Part shown: one piece after another, positions 1 through 10,429 of the stretch
Numbering within the stretch: position 1 is the stretch's first letter
Layout: every line of letters starts with the position of its first letter
Source of the DNA: Trichostrongylus colubriformis
Lineage: Eukaryota; Nematoda; Chromadorea; Rhabditida; Trichostrongylidae
Direction: 5' to 3'
Length of the DNA: 64,000 nt
NCBI GenBank assembly: GCA_963978905.1
Contig: OZ022261.1
Span: forward strand, 18,709,582 to 18,773,581
The notes under the pieces: model-generated
The model's database searches: none
What the model was told of the DNA's origin: nothing
What the model saw: only the letters and a program-made list of their open reading frames with translations
Program-made: the position numbers and the translations under genes

Positions 1-784
1 AGCGGTACATTCACCGCTCAGATCACTTCTACCATACTCGAAGTCCTCAGTTCTGATCATGCTTTTCTCAGGGATTCACGAATGACCTTTCACGCATCCT
101 AAACGGTTTTTAGAACTCTCATGGGTGTGAGTTGGGCTTTTATTATCGTACTGCGTGTGATGCCTTCCCTTAAGTATTTTGCTAGAGCAACCTTAGGTTG
201 GAACAGCTATGAGAATGAAGCTTCATTCCAACAGAACGAAGTATCCCTTCCGAACACAGTGGTAGTTTGGATGCCTCACTTGCACTGCTTGGAGCTCAAA
301 TTTTATTGCTAAAGACGCTAGGCGACGGAAACAAGCAAGGAAGGCGGGAAACAATTGGGACTTCACGATGAGAGACAGGCGATTGCAATACCTTAATTGT
401 CAATATTTGTAGCCGCGGCTTACCTCGGAAGAGTTTAAAAAACTGTACGCAGTTTGAGGAACCTAAGCGGCGTCGCAGCAATCGTTGTGGCGGAAGGGGT
501 TCCACAGGATAACAGCAGAAGAATGCGTAGTTAGTGGTCGAGAAGAGGTGTAGCGTTACCTAACGGCTTGTCCAAGGTGCAGAAGCTAGGGATTTTTAAA
601 CTATGGCTCAATCGCACTGATGGTCTCCGGTAAGTTCCTGCAAGCAGCTTGATCTAGGAGATTATGTTGCTTTAGGCTGCCACAGATATCCAAGGTTTTA
701 TCAAACTTGTCAACGATGCTACATCCTACTATATATAATCGGCTAAGTGTGTCTGTTGGTGTGTGTGTGTGTTTGACCGGAAAT
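1..784. other. No gene recognised
   Basis: Short overlapping open frames occur on both strands, but none has a recognisable domain, a signal peptide with a good upstream acceptor, or consistent splice signals. A short TG run lies near 750-775. I see nothing else that can be named. Confidence 0.5.
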
Positions 785-1400
785 TCATATCTGGCGTCGC
801 AGCAAAGCTGGGGCTCTGATTTTTTGGAGTGATATGGGGGTGGTAAGGGATCATCAGTGATGAGGGACCGGAAGTGATAGCAACTGATAAGGACTGATAA
901 GGAGCCTGATAAGGCGAATGCCGGGAAATTCACATCTCACGTCGCAACGAGGCTGAGAACCTGAGTTTTTAAAGTGATATGGGAGTGGTAAGGGGACATG
1001 AGTGGTGAGGGACCGGAAGTGATAGCAGCTGATGGTGGCTGATAAGGAGTCTCGAAAAACGAATGCCTGGGAACTGATATCTCGCGTCGCAGCGAAGCTG
1101 GGAGTCTGATTTTTTGAAGTGGTATGGGGGGGTGGTAAGGGGACATCAGTGGTGAGGGACGGAAGTGATAGCAACTGATAAGGGCTGATAAGGAGCCTTG
1201 AAAGACGAATAACGGTAAATTGATATCTTCGTCGCAGCGAAGCTGGGACTCTGAATTTTTAAAGTGATATGGGGGGGGGGGGGTGGTGAGGGGACATCAA
1301 CGGTGAGGGACCGGGCGTGATAGCAGCTGATAAGGGCTGATAAGGAGCCTTGGAAGGCGAGTGGCGTGAAATCGATATCTCGCGTCGCAGCGAAGATGGG
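785..1400. repeat. Tandem array of about four ~147-bp units
   Basis: Each unit contains in order a GTCGCAGCGAAGCTGGGA-like segment, GTGATATGGGGG, GGTAAGG(GG)ACATCA, GTGATAGCA(A/G)CTGATAA and GGAGCC. Units begin near 780, 925, 1072, 1216 and 1370, giving spacings of about 144-154 bp. The same unit recurs in both orientations at 13200-13740. The open frames that run through this array on the minus strand follow the repeat period and are not genes. Confidence 0.8.
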
Positions 1401-2325
1401 AGCCTGAATTTTACATACCAGTTGGATTGGCGCACACTGCTGGCGCTTTACACATGGAAGCATGCAAAATGAGCTTGATCGATTTCGACTGATGCGGAAG
1501 GACGAGATGTACGGGAGGGATTTTGTTTCCTTTTTCCTTTTTTGCAAATTCCCTGTTTCTGCGAACCGTTTGGTGATACTGATCGATTGATGCGTTCAAG
1601 CTCAATTAGCATGCTCATGTGTGATGCGCGCAGTATTGTGCGCCAGCTCAACCGGTGACCTTTTATTGCGAGCACAAAAGCGGCAATAGACAAGGTCACC
1701 ATCTTTCATGTAGAGAAAAATGAAGGAAGTTTAGTGTCTCCTCCTAAGCTCCAGACCATTTCAAGTATTGCTGTGGAGATCTTCAGGGAAATCCGAAGTT
1801 TCATTATTTGTTTGACAGTACAGTACCTACCTTTGCCACTCCGTTTGGCTATCCTCATTCGTTCGTTGCCAGGGTCAAGCGTCCAGTTGAGGAAAATTTT
1901 TGAAAAATACGACCCCCCCCCCAGAAAGGGGACCTCCATACGACCCCCCCCCCCCTCTTTTTTATGTTCCTCTTCTTCTGTGGTTTCTACCAAGCCAGTG
2001 CGATCCACCAGGAAAACTAAGAGCCTATGGTAAAAAAAACACTGTGGCCAAACCAAACTCCTGACAAAAGAGAGATATAAGAACCTAACAAAACTCAGTA
2101 CTCATATTCCAAAACATAATCGTCTAAGATGAGAACCCAACAATTCCAATATTTATATTTCGGAACGAAAGCGTTGCCCATTACTAGTAATGAGCTCGTC
2201 CTGTGATGACAGAGGAGAAGGCTTAATAGTCATGCAAGTCATGGGGCAGAGATAAAGGATGAAAAAATAAGAATAGAAAAGGTAAAAGAAAAGCTATTTA
2301 GGAGCCATGTAATACGCTCCACAGC

Positions 2326-4185
2326 AGGGTCAAGCCTCCATTGAGGAATCCTCAACAGGGGGGGGGTCGTATTTGGTCCGCTAGGAGGGGGGGGGGGTCG
2401 TAATCGTTGAGGTAGGCAGTGATCAACAGAATTTCTCAGGCTGAGGATCTAAAGTGTAAGGGGAGAAATGATAAGACTGATTAACTGGGTTCGAACCCGA
2501 AACTAGTTTAACTGGATCATCATGGAAACCTAATGCATGGCGCGATCCACAACAAAGCCAACCAATGTCAATGACCCTTTCATTGGTCCGCCGGCACCAA
2601 ATTCACGTACAGAAACACCTTCGAAATTTACCGATTAGCCGTGGGAAGCGGCATCTATCCACGGGTATCACCGTGGATGAGTACTCCAAACACTATGAGA
2701 TGAAAAAGAAAAATTAGCTGATATGGGCTTAGTTCATATCTTACTACGATCGCAAGTACGTAATCTAGTGTTAGCGGCCACTACGGAGCGGAAAAACGTT
2801 TGTATTCATTGAGAATGTGAATGAAATCTTCATGCATGGCGCATTCCACAGAGGGGCTGACCGCCGCTTCTCACCCTACCACTAGGCCTTCGAGAGCGAA
2901 GGATGCATACCAGAGAAATTTCAGTAACAATGGATCGATTTTTCGGAAGAATCGTGGGATGATCTCCCAAGTTCGACGAAAAAGGTTTCCTCAACTAGCT
3001 TTCCTGAATTTTTCTTGCTTCGTTTTGAAGATAAGGCATAGCTCAGGTAGTCGTTCGAAAGCAAAAACCTCGCAGACCCTGCTTCACCTAAACGCACTCA
3101 TATGGTTAAGTTTGAAGGAAGTTATGGTCATTTAAAGTGAAACACTCCGAAATTTTCCTCAACTAATCCTCAACTGGCTTCCCTCAAAATAACTTTCTTC
3201 GTTTTAGGGGTATGGCATAGCTCAGGTAGTCGTTCGAAAGCAAAAACCTCGCAGACCCTGCTTCACCAAAACGCACTCATATGGTTAAGTTTGAAGGAAG
3301 TTATGGTCATTTAAAGTGAAACACTCCGAAATTTTCCTCAACTAATCCTCAACTGGCTTCCCTCAAAATAACTTTCTTCGTTTTAGAGGTATGGCATAGC
3401 TCAGATAGTCATTCGAAAGCAAAAATCTCGCAGACTCTGCCTCATCAAAACGAACTCATATGGTTAAGTCTGAAGGAAGTTATGGTCATTTGAAGTGAAA
3501 CACTCCGAAATTCCCTCAACTAACCCTCAACTGGAAACCCATATCGAGAACTAAGCAATCATAAGGGAAAGCAAGCGGTCAATAGATAGGTCTAAGGAAG
3601 TTATTAGGAAAACAGTTCACGCTGGTTGAAAGATGGGCTCTAGGTAAAGTTTGAAGTATTTTAAAAATGTTGGAATTGGTATGGGGAAGATAACGCGCTC
3701 CATCGTGATCGCCGCGTCGCAGCCGCACTATTGAACCGCAGTCAGATTAGGCTCCTATTTAGGGTTTCTTTCATTTTTTCACTTTTCTGTTCTTACTTTT
3801 TCATGCTTTATCTCTGCCCCATGACTTGCATGTCTGTGTTAAGCTTTCTCCTTCGTCATCAGAGGACGAGCACACACCAGTGGTCGGCAACGCTTCATTT
3901 TGAAATATAAATATTGGTATTGTTGGGTTCTTATCTTCGATTCTGTTTTGGAGTATGAGTATTGAGTTTTGTTAGGTGCTTATTTCTCTCTTTTGTCAGG
4001 AATTTGGTTCGGCCCCAGTGTTTTTTCACCATAGGCTCCTAATTTCCCTGGTGGATCGCACTGGCTTGGTAGAAACCACAGAAGAAGAGGAACATAAAAA
4101 AGAGGGGGGGGGGTCGTATGGAGGTCCCCTTTCTGGGGGGGGGTCGTATTTTTCAAAAATTTTCCTCAACTGGACGCTTGACCTT
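2326..4185 (+). mobile_element. Mutator-like non-autonomous element, inner copy nested in its own family
   Basis: The ends are inverted, about 21 bp: left AGGGTCAAGCCTCCATTGAG, right the complement of AAGGTCAAGCGTCCAGTTGA. A perfect 10-bp direct repeat GCTCCACAGC flanks it (2316-2325 and 4186-4195), as expected of a target-site duplication. Length is 1860 bp. The internal order is a homopolymer G tract, a unique segment, three 179-bp tandem units, a GC-rich block near 3700-3748, and a tail with poly-G tracts near 4108-4145. No transposase is present. The inverted orientation relative to its host copy creates arms of about 1.4 kb (2326-3748 with 4195-5576). Duplications of 9-10 bp are typical of Mutator-like elements. 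Confidence 0.75.
2990..3540. repeat. Three 179-bp tandem units
   Basis: The word GGCATAGCTCAGGTAGTCGT (third copy GGCATAGCTCAGATAGTCAT) recurs at 3034, 3213 and 3392, exactly 179 bp apart. The units are followed by GAAGGAAGTTATGGTCATTT and CTCAACTGGCTTCCCTC. The array lies inside the inner Mutator-like element. Confidence 0.85.
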
Positions 4186-4394
4186 GCTCCACAGCGCCTC
4201 ATCTGGTCGCAGGTCGCTACTGCGGCTGCGGCGCGGCGAGTCACGGTGGAGCGCGGTGTCTCCTCCATACTAAACTTGGACACTTTTAAATACTTCAAAC
4301 TTTACCTAGAGCCCATCTTTCAAACAGCTGTAAACTGTTTTTCTAATAACTCCCTTAGACCTATCTATTGACGCCTTGCTTTCCCTAATGGTTG

Positions 4395-4930
4395 TTTAGT
4401 TCTCGATATGGGTTTCCAGTTGAGGGTTAGTTGAGGGAATTTCGGAGTGTTTCACTTCAAATGACCATAACTTCCTTCAGACTTAACCATATGAGTTCGT
4501 TTTGATGAGGCAGAGTCTGCGAGATTTTTGCTTTCGAATGACTACCTGAGCTGTGCCATACCTCTGAAACGAAGAAAGTTATTTTGAGGGAAGCCAGTTG
4601 AGGGTTAGTTGAGGGGAATTTCGGGGTGTTTCACTTCAAATGACCATAACATCCTTCAAACTTAACCATATGTTCGTTTTGGTGAAGCAGAGTCTGCGAG
4701 GTTTTTGCTCTCGAATGACTACCTGAGCTATGCCATATCTTCGAAAAGAAGCAAGAAAAATTCAGAAAAGCTAGTTGAGGGGTTTCCTTCAAACTCAACC
4801 ATATGAGTGCGTTCTGGTGAGTTGGGGTCTTCGAGGTTGTCGCGTTGGAATGACTGCCTTAGCTATACCATATCTTCAAAATGAAGCAAGAAAAATTCAG
4901 GAAGCCAGTTTAGGAAAATTTTTTCGTCGA
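4395..4930. repeat. Inverted counterpart of the 179-bp tandem units
   Basis: Reverse-complement units of the 2990-3540 array, recognised by ACTACCTGAGCT(G/A)TGCCATA and AAATGACCATAAC(T/A)TCCTTC. They belong to the outer, reverse-oriented Mutator-like copy and are more diverged than the inner array. Confidence 0.75.
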
Positions 4931-5576
4931 ATTTGTGAAATCTTCCCAAGGTTCTTTCGAAAAGTTGATTCATTGTTACTGGAATTCTCTAATATGCATC
5001 TTTCGCTCTCGAAGGCCTAGTGGGAGGGCGAAAAGCGCCGGTCAGCTTCTCTGTGGGATGCGCCATGCATGAGGATTTCATCCACATTCTCAATGAGTAC
5101 AAGCGTTTTTGCGGTCCGCTTAGTGGCCGCTTACACTGAATTACTTACTTGCGATCGTAGTAAGATATGAACTAAGTCCATATCAGCTAATTTTTATTTT
5201 TCATCCCATAGTTTTTGGAGTATTCACCCACGTAATACCCGCGGATAGATGCCGCTTCCCACGGCTAATCGGTAAATTTAGGAGGTGTCTCTGTACGTGA
5301 ATTCGGTGCCAGCAGACCAATGAAAGGGTCATTGACATTGGTTGGCTTCGTTGTGGATCGCGCCATGCATGAGGTTTCCATGATGATCAAGTTAATTTAG
5401 TTTCGGGTTCGAACCCAATTAATCAGTTTTATCATTTCTCTCCTTACACATTAGACCCTCAGCCTGAAAAATTCTGTTGATCACTGCCTACCTCAACGAC
5501 TACCACCCTACCCCTCCTAGCGGACCAAATAGGACCCCCCCCCCTGTTGAGGAATCCTCAACGGAGGCTTGACCCT

Positions 5577-7059
5577 ACTCGCTGCTCGTCTTGGCTACAA
5601 ATTTGCGGGCAGTTTTTCGAAACATAATTTTCTACAAGCATCGTTTAGGATCTTTTATGGTTGTACGTAGGATCAGGTACACAATGGATGAGGGTACGGT
5701 CTCAGTAGTGAGGAGCTGGCACAGTCTGATCAAAAATTCAATTCCTTTCTAATTATCAGGCATTGACACTCCACATCATTCACTTCGGATGCCTTGTCCA
5801 AAGCTCACGAGAAGGGTCGCGGGCTGTCGTCGTCATGTTTTGTAACACTCACCAGTCCAAAAATAGACACTGGTTTAACTTCGAGCACTTGATCTGCGAG
5901 GTCGCCCCTGAAAGAAGTAAGTTATTACGAGTCATTCTCCAAGGAACCTAGTCTCTTTGTGGAGAATTCACTACTCATTACAAGGAAGCTGGGCTCCTTT
6001 GCATACGCATTCATACTTGATGCTGATTGTGTTTGTTAAAATTGTTCTGCGTTCCGACATAAAGAGGTGAAGTAATCGTTCAGAGGTCTAACATTCTGTC
6101 TTCATCGCGATATCTGCAGCTAGGGTGCCACGTGGATTACACGATTGGCTAAGGTTCACCCGAGGCTCATGGTAATGACCTTTTATATACTTACGATCGG
6201 AGTCTCGCCTCTGGAGAGACGACTTCATGAAACCTTGGCGTTACCTAGTAAGTTTCCTTTCGCGCAGATAAAATTGCAAAACAAAGCACTAGCAAAGTGA
6301 ACTACTGTTGTGAAATTGGTAGCAATCGGTAGCGAATGACGGTTTCATTCTCCAGCAGATCCAAATCTTCCCCTATTACATGCAAAGTGTGAAATACCTG
6401 CATAGAAGAATGTTTATGACTTTTTCGAACGTTGAAGGTGTGTATGTGTACTTCCTATCATCATCATCATCTTCAACAGGGCTCGCAAAAGCAGGAACAG
6501 CTAGCACCTTAATAGACAAAAAGTGAAACGATGAATTCTGAATCTCGCAAAGACGTCTTCAGGAGTTGCTGTTTCCACTTGGAGTTGAAAAATGACATAA
6601 TGTTTTTGTTCTCTCGAATCGTTCAGCATGCATGTTTCACGTGAACGTTTCACCTACCGTGCTTTTTCTCGATGTTACTGAAGCCTGACGAGAATCAGCT
6701 GTTCCACGCCGAAGGTTGAAATCTGACTTCGGAGTCATTGTCCTGCCATGAATGAGCTCCCTTCTCTTCTGAAAGGCATCAAGAGGCAAGGAAGAGAAAA
6801 GCGTATTGAGAAGCACTGTTTTCAATAAACGAACATATGAACTCAGAGGAGATAATGTGTAGCGGAATTCGCGCTAAATAACACTCCACCGGGGCGCTAT
6901 TACGATCTTAACTCCCTTCAGTGGCCGAGTTGCCTGCTGGCGGCGGGAAGAGAAGGCCGACGCTGCTGTCATTTGATGTCACATAGCGCGAATTTCATTT
7001 CATTCTGATTATGTTAAGCAAGTGAAACAACAGTCGGCAACAAACACGTGAAACAATGA
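5577..7059. other. No gene recognised
   Basis: No domain-bearing frame was found. Short open frames (for example 6637-6825 minus, beginning MKTVLLNTLFSSLPLDAF) have no supporting acceptor or family resemblance. Nothing else could be named. Confidence 0.45.
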
Positions 7060-8340
7060 AAGGGAGAATAAGCGATGAGTTTGTGGTCGATGTCTTGGCT
7101 AGGGGTCGTGCGTGCGCGTGCCGCGCGGCGCCATTGGACGAGTTCTGCTGGGTATAAGGGCGTCTCCTTTTCATATTGCTCGATCGCTGGCGTACATACG
7201 ATTGGATAAAGTAGTTTCATTTCCGCTTGCACTGCTTTTATAAAACGCAGAACGTTAGATACCATACGCTGAGCACGATTTGGACATGGAAAACAGATAT
7301 CCTTGAAAATATCTGGTACATCATCAGCGGACTGGGAGACAATGTAGCCTGTGAGAGTGATCTTTCATACATCTACTGGCTCGTTTCTTCCCGTATCCAT
7401 GTTTATATCCATGGCTTTGTACGTGTGAATCACTTTTCCTCTGGTTCGTTGAAGAATTCAGGCCCTGTCCACCACATATGTTCAACCAATTGCGATTTAT
7501 ATAATCCTCTTGTTGCACAGTCTGCCGGATTCTGCTGAGAAGCATTGTGACACAACAGACAGAATAACCACTGTCTTCTGTGTGGTCCAATATTGTGGAT
7601 CTTTTCTACGCAATTCCTTATAAATAGACCATAATCATATGGCAGATCCCTTTTTATCCAGTTGAGTTCGCATGGATAGCGTCAACAAGTTTAGCTCCAT
7701 CTTCGGTATTGTCATCATGGATTTAAGGTTAGACTCTTCTTCTTTGGCTCTCATAAAAGTGTTGATCGGACTGTAGACATAAATACATTCTGCGAAGCTT
7801 AGCATCTGCACAGGTGACAACATTAACATGTGATGCCTTCGTTGATAAGAAACTCGGCAGCGATTTCTGAAATCCTTGCATGTTTTCGAGTGTGGTCAGC
7901 CATTTGAAACGTCTAGATCCCCGAAGAGGAGTATCCCGATCAAGTCCATATTTCCACAGTGATTGCGGGAAAGTCTTAGGCTTGTGAAGTAGCGGTGAGA
8001 TCCATCCCATGGGGTCACACAGATGCTAGTGTACTCGCTACTATGCGTTTAATTATGCTCCCGTTATCGGGTACGTTGCAGCCTATTTGCGACTGATCCT
8101 CATCAACTTGCCATCGAATTTCTAATACCTTCGAATTACTCTCTGTGGCTCCATCTGCCTCTTTTATAATTACTCTTTTATAGGTTCTATGGCTTGTGAA
8201 TCACCAGAAGCTATTTCCCGAAGATTCAAGCGCAAATCGGTGGAGATTTGCTTCCTTCTAAAGTAAATCCTAGTAGCCTCTACTTAAGTATCCGTTGTGA
8301 GAAGGAGTTTATCCGCAAAGATCTTGGAGATTATCCACAT
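7060..8340 (-). pseudogene. Degenerate BEL/Pao retrotransposon pol fragment
   Basis: Reading down the minus strand, successive frames resemble consecutive parts of BEL/Pao polyproteins. Near 8300 there is FADKLLLTTD, where the reverse-transcriptase YVDN/YVDD box is expected. Near 8125 there is a KVLEIRWQVDED stretch, near 8010 a DPMGWISPLL stretch, near 7700 TIPKMEL of the RNase H-like domain, near 7530 NPADCATRG followed by WWTGPEF at the junction with integrase, and near 7230 VLRFI. The pieces lie in different frames with stops between them, so the element is dead. No gag or LTRs were found around it. BEL/Pao pol normally makes a particle-associated protease, reverse transcriptase, RNase H and integrase. 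Family assignment is from remembered motifs. Confidence 0.75.
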
Positions 8341-8344
8341 AGAT

Positions 8345-8472
8345 CCACATAACGGAATTTATTACTAGGATGCTGAGTTATGGGCAAAATCTTCATTGTC
8401 GGACGGGACTCGAACCCGCACTTCATTCTTTCCGGGCATATAGGCTAATCCATTACACTACCGACACCCCTT
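8345..8472 (-). repeat. tRNA-derived SINE-like element (copy 1)
   Basis: On the minus strand a tRNA-like segment of about 70 nt begins GTCGGTAGTGTAATGGATTA and ends GGGTTCGAGTCCCGTCCGAC. The first word fits the RNA polymerase III A box and GGTTCGAGTCC fits the B box. The ends pair (GTCGG with CCGAC) and the T-arm pairs GCGGG with CCCGT. The D- and anticodon arms do not fold convincingly, and the same tail (TTTTGCCCATAA, CAGCATCCTAG) recurs beside a second copy. A SINE is therefore more likely than a working tRNA gene. Confidence 0.6.
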
Positions 8473-8559
8473 TCAACTTAACTCATCTTCTGAATGGTAT
8501 ATTTACCATAGCTTATCAGCACTCACACGTACAACGTGTTGAGCCGGTTGGCCAATATC

Positions 8560-8705
8560 GGCATCGAACCGTGAAGCTGAAAACTTGAGTAGATACTGAT
8601 TTTGATATTTTTGATTTTAGATAGCTGCTGATTATCGCCGCAGCCCGGAATGCTGCGGGTTCGAGTTCCGTCCGACACCGAAGCTTTTGCCCATAATTCA
8701 GCATC
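8560..8705 (+). repeat. tRNA-derived SINE-like element (copy 2, partial)
   Basis: The plus strand carries GCGGGTTCGAGTTCCGTCCG followed by CTTTTGCCCATAATTCAGCA, matching the 3' half of the copy on the minus strand at 8345-8472. The A-box half is missing or replaced. Confidence 0.55.
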
Positions 8706-8790
8706 CTAGTGGTAACTTTCGCATCACGGGCTGCGGCGATAATTAGCAGCTATATAAAATCAAAAATATCAAAATCAGTATAACGGAATT
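8595..8790. repeat. Fold-back of ~55-bp arms around the SINE tail
   Basis: The segment at 8597-8650 (TACTGATTTTGATATTTTTG to CGCCGCAGCCC) is repeated in inverted form at about 8727-8782 (GGGCTGCGGCGATAATTAGC to CAAAATCAGTA). A RAACGGAATTT(A/G)TTG word occurs at both 8349 and 8781. Confidence 0.65.
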
Positions 8791-8799
8791 TGTTGAACC

Positions 8800-10109
8800 A
8801 TTGTCCACGGTGCTTTCTCCGACACTATTGGGCCCCACACCTAGTTAAGTGGTCGAGCTATCTCAACTGCGGATTGACTCAATTTGTAGCTGAAGGAAAT
8901 TGTCATCCGATTTTGATCTTTTGACATGCTTCAAAAAATCTTGGGAAAAGGGGTGTACATTGAGTAATGGTAGAACGGCAATTCTATCATCAGATAGCGC
9001 GAAAAATTCACATTAGGATGTACTACTGAGAGGCGAGGGAGAATGAGTTTTTAATCAGCAATGAATGTGCAAAAATAGTAAAAAATAGTAACACAAAACG
9101 CTAAATTTTCCGTCAACCTAATACTTGCTTGCCCTGCAAAATCTCAGACGCTTTGGCTGTTCAAAATCTAAAGCTCGTCCCACAGAGCAAGCAAGAAGAG
9201 CGGAAGCGCAATTGCAATTCTAGATAGAAAGTGTCCGAAAAAAGGAACTGGCGAAGCTTTCCAAGTAAATGAAGGTGTATTGACTGTCGTGGTGGAACAT
9301 AAAAGTACGTTTTTAATTTTCTAGATACTTAGAGCATTTATGTGAAAGATTCTGAGAGCAGCACTGTCACTTTAAAAGTGTTCAATGAGGAAAGCTCAAT
9401 CAAATGTTTGGAGTAGATGTTCACAGATCGGCAACGTTGTTTCACGCGAAACTTCAGGTTTAAGTAGGGCTGCCTGAGGAAACCACAGCTTGTGGGCAAA
9501 TATTGTACGTGCAACGACAATGACATTTCAGAGAGCGAGGAATATGTGGTAAAAGGTGGCGAGCGCACTGAGTCTGATTTGTGCCTAGGTGTGGAAGTCC
9601 ATGAACCGGTCTTGAGAAACCGATGGGTCCAAAACCCAATTAGGAATGGATTACAGCATTTCTCATGTGTACCTTGTTTTTCTCAGACCACGGAAGCAGA
9701 ACTTCTCGAACTTACAGTGCTGAGCATCATACATGATTAGGTACTCCTATTGTGATGCCTATGATGCTACATATGGATACGGTGCGTTATCAATAATGTC
9801 TCCGTCTTGTTTGGGCACTGATCCCTTCGAATTCCCGTTCATGCGTCGATTCTGTCATTTCTTGCCAAGAGCATTCTTACGAATTATACCCTCTTTTGCA
9901 TAACCAAACAAGATAAGATAAGTAGATATTGCTGTGCGGCTTCAATGTTGGGAAGTTAACTGGAACGTCTTCCACTCGTTGCATATGTGCTAGAAAACCA
10001 CAATTGGCTACATCAGTGTACACTACTTACGCCGAAGGTTTGATTAATATCGGACTTCTTGATATTTCTTTCAGATTATGGTACGCTGGTGAGAAGGAGT
10101 GAGGCAGAA
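8800..10109. other. No gene recognised
   Basis: Several short open frames occur. The minus-strand frame around 9890-9990 (…HMQRVEDVPVNFPTLK…) could be a fragment of an old element, but I cannot name it. Confidence 0.4.
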
Positions 10110-10429
10110 GTGAGAATTTGGGTGACATACAGCTCACCAAATCCTTGGCCGGGTGGGCGTGGTCTCCGAGTAAAAGCCCCATCCCGTCGTCCGCCGCGGT
10201 TGGGAACGGAGAGTGGCACTGTATACGTGAGTTTCTGTCCCTACAGTGCGTCTCCGACCGCGGCGGACGACGAAGTGGGCACTGGCCCCGTCCACCCGGC
10301 CAAGACTGTGGTGCTGTATCTTAGCGGGATTCACATTTTTCGCGTGGATCTTTGCATGCGGCCGCCATCAGGCAAATACCATAAATAAAGGGGTAACATA
10401 AAAACTAATATATTCCGTGAACGATTCCT
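10110..10429. mobile_element. CTTAAAGGAATC-family MITE, left end missing
   Basis: The GC-rich core (GGCCGGGTGGGCG, GTAAAAGCCCC, GGTTGGGAACGGAGAGTGG) and the right end (TTTTTCGCGTGGATC, GGCAAATACCATAAATA, CCGTGAACGATTCCT) match the intact copies at 31684-32129, 34298-34732 and 44901-45321. The left terminal segment is absent or decayed. Confidence 0.7.

Larger units (their letters stand above)
1871..5576 (-). mobile_element. Mutator-like non-autonomous element, outer copy (interrupted)
   Basis: The outer copy consists of 1871-2325 plus 4186-5576, that is, everything outside the inserted element at 2326-4185. Its ends are inverted: AGGGTCAAGCGTCCAGTTGA at the left and the complement of AGGGTCAAGCCTCCGTTGAG at the right. 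Removing the inner element and one copy of its target duplication gives a continuous element of about 1.84 kb in the reverse orientation. It carries no transposase; the open frames are short. Flanking duplications for this older copy are degenerate (GTTCGTTGCC on the left, ACTCGCTGCT on the right). The Mutator-like assignment is inferred from target-site duplication length alone. Confidence 0.65.

Noticed and set aside
785..1400. CRISPR-like array
   Set aside because: The repeats are contiguous ~147-bp tandem units with no short-repeat/unique-spacer pattern, and the organism is eukaryotic.
2484..2510. GGGTTCGAACCC as a pol III B box of a tRNA gene
   Set aside because: The word is a short palindrome within the Mutator-like element, with no A box or cloverleaf around it.
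8395..8470. A working tRNA gene on the minus strand
   Set aside because: Acceptor and T arms pair, but the anticodon and D arms do not, and the same tail follows a second truncated copy, so a SINE is more likely.
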